Source: Lineus longissimus (Eukaryota; Nemertea; Pilidiophora; Heteronemertea; Lineidae). From it: a DNA stretch of 64,000 bases. The first letter of the stretch is position 1; every line of letters begins with the position of its first letter. The DNA lies in contig NC_088314.1 in NCBI RefSeq assembly GCF_910592395.1, positions 8,310,001-8,374,000 of the forward strand, in the 5' to 3' direction. A program made the translations under genes and the position numbers. This document shows positions 52,466-61,800 of this stretch, in pieces. Below the pieces are notes generated by a model that worked only from the letters and a program-made list of their open reading frames with translations, was not told the origin of the DNA and made no database searches.

Positions 52466-52634
52466 CTCCAGCTGACTGTAGAGAATCTCCCGGGACTGCC
52501 GCAAGGTGATCAGTACCACTGTATGTTCAAGGGTTATGATGTCACACGTACAACCTCCGCTACCAAGGACAACGTGACAGTACAGTGTGACACGCCTTAT
52601 CCAAACCTTCTGCCACCCATTCCAACCGGCAATG
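52466..52634 (+). CDS. PLXNB: Plexin (probably class B) internal exon, ectodomain after PSI
   Basis: This 169 nt exon encodes 56 residues plus one base, and follows a 954 bp intron. It begins LQLTVENLPGLPQG and contains QYHCMFKGYD and VQCDTPYPN. This pattern (LTV..LP.L, then a YHC.F..YD motif, then V.C.TP and a Pro-rich stretch before a Gly) is the region after the first PSI domain of plexins. The YHCMF and TP features are closer to class B than to the class A pattern as I remember the families. The sequon N-V-T is present. The donor is GTAAGTT at 52635, phase 1. The acceptor has two candidate AGs six bases apart (exon start 52466 or 52472); the later one would drop Leu-Gln without changing frame. 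Confidence 0.9.
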
Positions 52635-52969
52635 GTAAGTTATGGTAGGAGTTGCCTAGGGTGGGATTTGGATATCTTGGTCTCACCATTGGATGCTGCC
52701 CTATCCCATGTTAAGCCACTCATAGTTTACATAGTACTGTGACTAGGCACACTCTCTTGGCTTAAAGTCCATCAGCAGTTCATCTGACCTAGCTGTTACT
52801 ATTAGATTGAGGCCTGTTATACTCCAAGGTGAAAAGAAGAAATTTGGGGGTAAGGAACCTTTCTCAGAGGTTCTAAGGAACAGTGAGTCAGGAGTGTGTC
52901 ACTTGCGAGGTTCATCTAAACACGCCGTATTTTCTTGGAACTCATCATTACTACCTGAAGCAGTCCTCT

Positions 52970-53265
52970 GACTTGGTGGGTTGATAACTGATACTTCTTG
53001 AAATTCCTCAATCACCAAGGCCTACTACATTCCTGGCTAATTTGTAAAGCGAGCTAGCTCTATTCAGTTTCACTTGTGGGCTTTTGATAACTAATACTTC
53101 CAAAAATTCTCTTGTTTCCTTCAGCCACCAAAGCTGACATCTGCGGCTTGGTGGAGCAAACTACCTCCACCAGATCTCTTACTTGTTAGCTTCATTACTA
53201 ATACTTCCAACAATATTCCCTCCATACCCTCATAACCAAGGCTGACCTTCCTCACTACCCTAAGT
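52970..53265 (+). repeat. Diverged tandem repeat, about 3 copies, period about 101-110 bp
   Basis: Three similar units start at about 52971, 53072 and 53181. Each has a start like acttg-tggg, then ataactaatacttcc, then accaaggct. The copies differ by substitutions and indels. They lie in the third plexin intron and have no coding potential. Confidence 0.7.
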
Positions 53266-53960
53266 GGCGAGGCTAAACAATGCTAGCAACTCAAATTAGC
53301 AGTCACAACCACGGTCCCAAATGAGTCTGGTCAATGTTGATCAAATTTTCATCCTGGTGATATGCGAGGTGTTCCGGATCGAGTGCGTGTGTAATGGGGC
53401 TTGAGTGTGGCTAGGAATAAGTGGTTTTGCTTCAGAGAAGCCCATGGAATATTTAGAAGTTCGCTTGAATATTTGAAGAAGTTGGAAAGTTTAGTTGGAA
53501 TGAGATGTGGGAACTTGGGTAATCTTGTATGGGTTTCATCCCCCCTAACATGGCCAGTTCAGCCCACTATCACTTTGCCCAACGGCTGGTTCAGCCCAGT
53601 TATATGTCGTAGCGACCTGTGTCACTGATCCTTCTTGTGACTCTATATAGCAACAAAACCAAACAGAATGAAACAAGGCTTAATGTTCTTTATTTGCCAC
53701 GAAAACAAAGTCAGCTTAACCTACAGTTGTGCAGTGGTTTCGCGGATGGAACAAAGTCCGAATGGAACGTTAATAAATAAGACTCGCTTTGATCCTCCAT
53801 TACAAAAACAGTTGCAGGAAAATTTCCCAATAATTTACCTTACGTTAAAATGAAGCCAGCTTGATGGTGAAAGAGGAGTTGTCCTTAACCATTATAGTGG
53901 GCTATTTTGAATTATCTGCAAACATGACCTGTGCTCGCAAATCAAATCCCAATGAACAGA

Positions 53961-54017
53961 TGTTTAGCTCACCTCTTAGCAGAGGTGAGCTTATCCCATA
54001 CCGTGGCGTCCGTCGTC

Positions 54018-54083
<66 letters not shown>

Positions 54084-55136
54084 AGTCCGTCGTCCGTTAG
54101 CAGGGCACGTTTCGTAACTGTTAGAGCTATTGAGTTGAAACTTGGTACACATGTACCCTTATGTAATGACACCTTGGAGACCAAGTTTCGGTCCGATTCG
54201 TTTCATGGTTTGGCCACCAGGGGGCCAAACGTTAAAAGTGAAAATATGCAATATCTCCCTTAATAGTAGTCGGGAAATTTTGAAAAAAATATGGTAGGTA
54301 CTTCTAGCAAAGGTGCATCATATATCCTCCGGGTTTTTGATTTGACCTCCTTTTCAAGGTCACAGAGGTCAAATGGTGTAAATTGGCCGTTAGGATGTAA
54401 CGATGGCACGTTTCTAAACAGCAATGACTATTGATACCAAATTTGGTACACATTTACCCCTTAGTCAGGTGATCTCAGGGACCGAAGTTTGGTCCAATAT
54501 GATTCACCACTTGACCACCAGGGGGCAAAATCCAAAAACCTTAAAAATGTGATTATTCCTTAACTTCTTGCCCGATTGCCACCAATTTGATATCATGGGT
54601 ACATCTAACCACCATACAGTATATGTCACACAGGTTTTTAATTTGACCTTCTTGTCAAGGTCACAGAGGTCAAATGGCGTAAATTCGCCGTCAGGCCGTA
54701 ACTATGGCACATTTCTTAACTGCAATGACTATTGATCACAAATTAAGTACACATGTACCCCTCGGTCAGGTGATCTCAGGTACCGAAGTTTGGTGCGATC
54801 TGATTTGCCGTTTGGCCTCCAGGGAGGGGGCCAAATCCTAAATTCTTCAAAATGCCATTATTCATAGTAATGACTTGCCCGATTGGCACCAATTTTATAT
54901 CATAGGTACATCTAATTCTAACAACCATTCAATGTGTCACCCGGGTCTTCTTTGATTGACCTACTTTTCAAGGTCACAGAGGTCGAATGTTCCGTAAATT
55001 GGCCATTTTGGGGAAATTGTAATTGCTTGGACCTACATCAAACCTAACACTACATGACACAATACCATGCTCTTTATCCATCTTTCCTCCACATGAGGTG
55101 AGCACAATGGCCCTGGCCATTTCATTTTGAGTAAAA
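53961..55136 (+). mobile_element. Hairpin-headed non-autonomous element with GTC run and three 301 bp tandem units
   Basis: The element opens with a perfect 11 bp hairpin (AGCTCACCTCT at 53966-53976, loop tagc, complement at 53981-53991). Next comes a GTC/CGTCC run (about 54007-54097), then three tandem units starting at about 54104, 54405 and 54706 (period 301). Each unit carries a block like CAAGGTCACAGAGGTCAAA and a CCAGGG-type block, and the first two have TTGGTACACAT. It ends with GAGGTGAGCACAATGG and a 7 bp hairpin (AATGGCC-ct-GGCCATT, 55106-55121). There is no transposase frame. Hairpin ends plus internal tandem units suggest a non-autonomous Helitron/helentron-type or similar element; the class is inferred, and the exact ends and any target-site duplication are unresolved. 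It sits in the third plexin intron. Confidence 0.72.
54007..54097 (+). repeat. GTC trinucleotide microsatellite
   Basis: A nearly pure run of GTC/CGT triplets with CGTCCGTC edges and one GTT interruption. It produces Arg-, Ser- or Val-rich spurious frames on both strands. Confidence 0.95.
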
Positions 55137-55411
55137 ACCAAAAATGATGAAAATTTTGTCGAACCAAAACCTGATGCGGTAGTAATTTGAGGTTTACCCT
55201 ATTAGACAACCAAGAACTTAATGCGAGGTATTTATTTCAATTCTAAAAGGGCTCCTAATGAACACTTGCCGTCAAATTTAAACCTAGCAGGCCTTGGTTG
55301 CGACACCAAGGACCGACGTAATCATATAAGACTTGACACATTTTCCATTACAAACATTCTGCGACCGAGTCCTTTTAGAATATATCACACTTCATCTTTG
55401 TATTGTTTCAG

Positions 55412-55502
55412 ACCATATCAAAATGCAGCTTTCCATTGGATTGAAGGACAAGGAGATCGTCTCGACCAACTTCACTTTCTTCAACTGTGAAGTTCATACA
55501 TC
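55412..55502 (+). CDS. PLXNB: Plexin (probably class B) internal exon leading to second PSI domain
   Basis: The acceptor tattgtttcag and donor GTAAGTG (at 55503) bound a 91 nt exon. Its first two bases complete an Asp codon (G|AC) with the previous exon. It reads DHIKMQLSIGLKDKE, then IVSTNFTFFNCEVHT, ending in phase 2. In plexins this is the strand-rich segment whose conserved F-x-F-Y/F-N/D-C motif immediately precedes the second PSI domain. N-F-T is a further sequon. The preceding intron is 2,777 bp, enlarged by a roughly 1.2 kb repeat element and a 100 bp-period tandem repeat. The next exon should begin with a Cys-rich C..C......C.WC segment. No such read is visible to 64000, so that intron exceeds 8.4 kb. 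Confidence 0.9.
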
Positions 55503-56686
55503 GTAAGTGTTTCACCTCTACTTCTACTTAGCTACTTTTTTTGGGTTTCATGTCACTCCATGATTAATGTCAATGGATTTGTTAGTAACTGTGACCACTG
55601 CACACTGGCACTGGGGCGGATTTCATAAACTTTCATTAACCAATTGAGCATTATGAAATAATCGCACATCAAAGGGAAAGCCCTGACGACCTCCTCGCCA
55701 GAATTAACAAACGATTGCAAAAATTCTAATCAGGAAATCGTGATTTGAATCTCATAATATTCGTCGCAATGAGGTTTGCTGTGGGTTTGTAACTTCAAAG
55801 TTATTTCAACCAATCACTTCCAAGGTAAAATCCTGCCAAGAAATTTTAAAGGAGCCAGCTATACCAAGCTGGTCTCAATTCTTAAACGATATAAAAATTG
55901 ACAATGAACGAATGAAAATACATCTGATTGACACCTCGGTCAGTCGTTTTTAGCTCCATAATCATGAAAATTATAGTGAAGTGCTATTGGTCATGTTTCA
56001 CATTGACTGTAAAATAAGATAGTTTTGTTAAAGGGAGTAATACAAAGGGACACACTGTGAGGTATCTGTAACATCTGTTTGATGAAAAAGATAGTATACC
56101 TGACATCAGATACGTCTGTTGAACGTGTGTTTTTATTGGCAATGACATTGCCATAACATTATTAAAAGGCATCCCATTTGAAAAGACGGACCTCATCATT
56201 AAGTATAAAAATACTCCTTTGGACATAAAAATCAAAGAGTCTATCGAAATGACAAAGGTTTCGTTTCTTCTTCAAAATACGTCTTGTTTTCAATGATTAA
56301 TGATATTTTATGTAATTTGACCATTGTGACATTTCTAGAGAAATCTCTGAATCCGAAACTGCCAATTACAATTAAAGTAAGCGACAATGATATTAGTTAC
56401 AAGTGTGTGTGCGGTATTTTTTGCGATACTTAATGCTGCATACTTCATGTCTTGTAGAATACAATCCCCATAGGGCATGATGAGACTCAAGTGTCGATAC
56501 AACGTCATAAGAATAATGTTGTTATTATGAAGTCAGCCTTTGACTTATTGGAGATGATATTGCACATTTGGAGAAACATTATCTATGTCCTGTTAGCTCT
56601 AAACCCTTCAAATGGCCTGGCTTACCCCACAACCAGAGAACCTGTCAATGAAGGGATGGTAAAAAAGTGTTTGAGGAAAGCACTTT

Positions 56687-57060
56687 TTAGCTCACCTGGG
56701 TGAGGTTATGTCATCACGTCTTGTCTCTCGTTCGTCGTCTGTTTGTCGGGCCGTCATCATGGCTTGTCGATTGTTCATCTGTCCGTCCATCCGCCTGCCG
56801 GTCCGCCGGGCCGACCTTCATCCATCCGTCAGTCAACAATAGTGGCACGTACTGTTGAGTCTAGAAAGTTGAAACTTGGTGTGTAGATGTCTTATAACAA
56901 CATGTCTTGACACACAAAAAATCATGCCATTTGACCTACTTTCTGGGCTCCAGGTGGCCATCTTTGAAAATCTTATTTTGTCAATGTCTCATGAATGCTG
57001 ATAGCTAAAACCATGAAACTTTTACTGTCAATACTTCTGATGAGACAACATGTGACACTT
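56687..57060 (+). mobile_element. Second hairpin-headed element, diverged and of uncertain 3' end
   Basis: It starts with AGCTCACC-tg-GGTGAGGT (56689-56706, 7 of 8 pairs). CGTCGTCTG, GTCCGTCCATCC and related CGTC-rich sequence follow, then GTTGAAACTTGGTGTG, a block shared with the element at 53961-55136. A CTCCAGGTGGCC block echoes the CCAGGGGGCC block there. It is clearly the same superfamily but more decayed. The right end is a guess. Confidence 0.6.
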
Positions 57061-57481
57061 AATGTCAATTAACCTAAACTTTAAAATGTCAAATATTTCA
57101 CCAATAACTAAATCACTAAAGTCTACTGCATCTCATCAATTCAAAATTTGACATCTCTTCAATTTCCCATCAAAATTTCGTTCGGTTAAACAAATAATTG
57201 ATTCATTTGAAAAGTTTCAATCATCAACTTGTCCTGTGTCGAATCACACGAAAAATAACTAAAAAAGTTTAGTTCCATCTTTTTGATAAAAATTCATTGG
57301 GCACAAGACAGGTATCTAAAAGTTTAATTATCTCTCCTGGTGAATTAAATTTTAAACTATTACCAGTAATTGGCAGTGTTTTGTGCAGCCACCCATGTGA
57401 TGAACTTTAAAAAGTATACAACGTCTAAAAGATTTAATATTCTGTGTTTGAGAATCAGTCTCATTAAAAACTTTATTGATT

Positions 57482-57717
57482 CGCAAACGAGCGATTAAAA
57501 TCATTGTCACCTACAATCTTGACGGCATGCAACAAAAATCACTCATTTGCATTGGTCATCGCTGGTGTCTGCGACAAGAGTCTGTGATCACAGCAACCTA
57601 TATACGATCGGTATCAAACACAGCGATTACCGGTTTTACCCACACACAATCCATCTTTTGTCGTACAGAGCAGTGATTATAATCACAGGTCACAGCAATT
57701 CAAATCGTTCGTTTGCG
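57482..57717. mobile_element. Palindromic MITE-like element, 236 bp
   Basis: CGCAAACGAGCGATT (57482-57496) is inverted at AATCGTTCGTTTGCG (57703-57717), 14 of 15 pairs. Complementarity continues inward in diverged form (cacct against aggtca, caacaaaa against ttttgtcg). Two perfect palindromes lie inside: CTGTGATCACAG (57592-57603) and GTGATTATAATCAC (57673-57686). There is no coding capacity. No clear target-site duplication is visible, so the ends may be slightly off. Confidence 0.62.
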
Positions 57718-58577
57718 CGGCGCTTAAACTTGCGTAATTATTATTAATATAATTTTTTGTGCAACGGAGCTTTAAATCCCGGTGGTAATTAACTCGTGAA
57801 AAAATGGATGGAATCGGTGAGCCGTATCCAAACTATTCCATATTCTATATCTACCCGCCGAAGCGTACCGTAGATGATTTATTGCCGTTTTACCACGATT
57901 GATTAGCTCGGAAATCTATCATTTTGTAACCAAATGAGTTTGATCTTCCCATGACCTACGGTACTTTGTAAATACGACTTTTTGTCAAGCGGTTGAGATT
58001 AATATTATCCTGGCGGTGACTCACGGTGATATCTATCCGCAGTTTGTTTTGTGCAGAATCTGATTTTTACGAAATTGCCAGCATTTTTCTCGAACGGGAG
58101 CAGGTGTTTTCTGCGGTTTTTCCATTTCCTGCTTTTCGGGAATGAAAATTGCTTGATGGTCTTTGTGATTGAAACGCTGCGTTGAGAAAAGATACCCATA
58201 ATATGTTTTTTTCTCTCCATTATCGACATGATTGGCTTGATTCTGCCTGGAAAATGGGATTTTTTTCTATAACGGTAGATTTTTTGGGGCAAGTAGGTCA
58301 AATGGCATTCACAACTAGCATAGGATAGTTATACCCATTGGCATTGGACACCCAGAGGCCAAACACTAACTTAGATGAATATTTATGATTCGACTTTGGT
58401 AAAAAATTCTATGATATAAAACATCCCTATTGAATCCCACCAGGAGGCCCAGGTGGTGAATTAGCATGCATGGTCAGGAAATGGCGAGCTCGTTAAATTT
58501 GATGAAATATATATTAGGAGATGAAACCAAGCAAAATATGTCTTAATTGACCAGACATTTTATATTGATTGATATAG

Positions 58578-58870
58578 GAAAATGCATAGAACTATCCATT
58601 CAAGAAGGGTTGAAACGATGTTAAGTCGTGTTTCAAGTTAAGGCTAAACTTCCTACCTATAATTTTGTACGTGAATGTGCACTTTACTGGAAATTTTATT
58701 TGGATAATAGCAAGTATAGAGACTTGATTTTAGTTAGAAATTCATAGAAATATCTAGGGTTGAAACAAATTGGAGCCATGTTTCAAGTTAAGATGACACT
58801 TTCTACAGAAGATTTTGTACCCGAGTGGGGATTTTACTACTGAATAAATTTGGTTAGTGTCTAGAATTGA
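58578..58870 (+). repeat. Diverged direct doublet, period about 158 bp
   Basis: CATAGAACTATC (58585) recurs as CATAGAAATATC (58743). Both copies share AGGGTTGAAAC, GTTTCAAGTTAAG, ATTTTGTAC and TTTTA-T-TGGATAA/TGAATAA. Confidence 0.7.
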
Positions 58871-61800
58871 AAAGTGTCAAATTTTCATTTGGGTTGGCTA
58901 CGAGTTGATTCATACGCTGGTTGTGAGGTTTATATGCAAATAGGAGAATGTTCATCTCTTGTTGGCGGGAGCAAGTGAATAAGATACCGAGACAAAATGC
59001 GGCGGGAATACTAATGACGATTCGTTATATGTTGTTAAATGCATACATTGCTTGATTCTCAGGCTGGTAAGATTGTCTATAGATCATTGGCAAGGACGAA
59101 TCAGTACATGTCCTGTTACCAATTGTGTGTGTGCCATGTATAGCGCTGGTCACTTTGATGTCTGCATCATGGCAGGACATCTTAAACCTAACTTGCATTG
59201 AAAGCCAAAAACTTATATCAGAATCCCTATGCATCATTAGTCTCTTTACATACACTTGTTCCATGCCCGCCAACACTCGCTGCCAGTAATCAAGTTCTAA
59301 ACCAAATATCTTGTTGTAATCATGGGCCTGTGAAGATACACATATATTGTGTGGGGGCTTGTCAATTACTATGTGAATGGTCAATTTAGGTATCTTCACT
59401 TGCCTGTGATCACATGGTGCAATAGGAGTCAATTTTGGCGGAGAGAACGTCCTTCGATCTGCTGGGAGAATGACAGGACTGCCACTCGGGTGTGATCCCC
59501 CTGTTACACGGCCCCTACCCGCACTCACCACTCACAATAGCTCCAATCGATTCCAAACCAAACCCAGGACACTGCGTATAGATTTCGATTGGATTCGCCA
59601 TTGAGTAGATCACGTAGTCGATCCTCTAATACCATGACTCGAGAGCGTGACGCTGTAATCGGAAAATCCAATGAGATTTTCCGTGATTCGCTACGATTTT
59701 CTGTAGTTCATTGCTAAAGAACAAGCGGGATGAAAACATCACAGGATGAAATGGATAAGTCCATCGATAATGGGCATTAGACAAAAAGCTTCAGAAAAAC
59801 ATGGAGAAGTTCTTTTGGGGAGTTTGAACTGTGAAATTGGTGTATTTCAACTTGAGGGGGTTCTGTGGGATCGTTTGAAACGAGTAGATTATGTGACTTT
59901 GTTTAAAGTTAGCAAGGCGTGTCAGTCTGCAATGAATCGCGGAGGAGGAGGCGGTTTTGGCTGAGGATCAATTTTGAATGAATAGAACTGAAAGGCTTGA
60001 TGATAAATGAAACCGATCATTAGAAATGCGGTGTAGAAAAGATATGTGATTGACTAAATGCTTGTTTGGATCTTTCTTTGAACAAATTGTTTTAGTCACC
60101 CAGCAATGGGTTATCAGGCCCTAGAGAGACCCCTCCATAGGAATGCTGTAGACACCTGTCTGTACTGCGGTGACAGCATATAAATGAGCCACACAATGAT
60201 CCAAACATTTATTCATAAATTCTTGTCACAGGGCAGCGAATAGCTGCACCAGACAGGCGCAATTAATTTCACATTCAAGCAGTGCGGGCATGTCAGATGG
60301 TTTTGAAATTGTTGCGCTAATCCATTTTGAGCTGGTAGGCTAGCAATTATCAGGGTATTAAAGTTTTCATCAGCGGTAATCCGCCTGTAAGCTGTTGACA
60401 ACAATATTTCATAAATTCGACATTCTTGAACAGGATGTGGATCACTTTGTCAAGATTTTGCATTCAGGGTGTTTTTCATTGTGGTCGCTATTGCATTGGT
60501 TGAAGTTCATAATTCATAATTGTTAACCCTTTGCCACTGCAGGACCACCAAGATCGTGGCATAGACCTAGAAACATTTGAAATCATGTTAACAGCAGCTT
60601 GTAGACGTGTTATCAGATGGTGCTGCCATTTCCACCATATTGGGGACGCCTTCAACATTGTCTTAAGGGCTTTATCTTTGAATTATGATGTAATTTTGAT
60701 GGTTTAGTTCGACTTTGAGATTTTGGGGGTTGATGGACCCACCATAGGGTGTAACACAAAGAATCCCCCAGCCAAAATGCAATGCCAAACCATGAATAAA
60801 TCACTGCCCCTTTAAGTTAGATCATGTTTACTTTGTATAAATGATACCCTTATGTGTACTTGTATGAAGCCGTGTGTTCTTGTACGCAACATTTGATGAA
60901 AAAGCATCATTTCCGATAAAAATCATGTCTGAGCAATTTATGCTCTTGGAGATTGATAAAAAGCTTTATAAAATTCTCAAAGGTTTTCTCTGCATCTTCT
61001 TAGAAACCTCATAAACGTCTGTACCGCCTGGTTTGCTAAGGCAACTTCCTTTCTCTAGCGTTGCTTTCAAAAAAAAAAATTTAAAAAGGATCGTTTTCTT
61101 GACTTTGTGGTTCAGCACTCTATGAAATTAAAATTAAAAAATACCTGATGTGCATGTGGATCTGAAGAGAATTTTTCCGCTCCGTTAAAAAAATTGTGAA
61201 AGAAAAGTGTGCTCATCTAAAGCCGTGTTGAGTTTTATAAAGAGACTTTCGAAAGTTGCTGTCACTATAAAAGGAAGGAGAAATATTACGAGCATCTGGT
61301 GTTAGCAGGGATATGAAATTATCGATCTTGGATGAAATTCAGACTTCTTCCTCTTACTTAGCATTGCTAAGTGCTAAATTTGAAAGCTAGAATAGATAGA
61401 TTTCTGTATCAACTCTCAGTGATCTTTGAATTAAAAAAATTCCACCAAATAAAAGCATTTTAGAGTTTATCGAATGAAAGGATTTTTGCAAGAAAGAAAT
61501 TTCAGACCTTTTGCCTTCACTCATTGGCATCCGGGTGTTAGATTTCTTCTAACATTTGAATTTCTTCTTCTTCAAATAGCAAATAGATCCATCACACTGC
61601 CGCTTGTCAAATGAGGCTGCTGTGTCAAAATTAAAAAACATAGCAAATTGTAACTTTAAAATCATAGCAATATAACATGTCAGCAAAATATCATGTCAGC
61701 ATGGCACCCATTTCGATGTGAATAAAATGGATCAGACGCCATTGTCTGAGGTGTCAGCGATGCTACTTCCTATCTCAACAATCTTTGAGATGTCAATGAA

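Noticed and set aside
53931-54263. Arg- or Ser-rich frames on both strands
   Set aside because: They are translations of the GTC microsatellite in a mobile element.
59025-59531. 168-codon minus frame
   Set aside because: No recognisable motif, signal or repeat structure. It lies in the presumed plexin intron.
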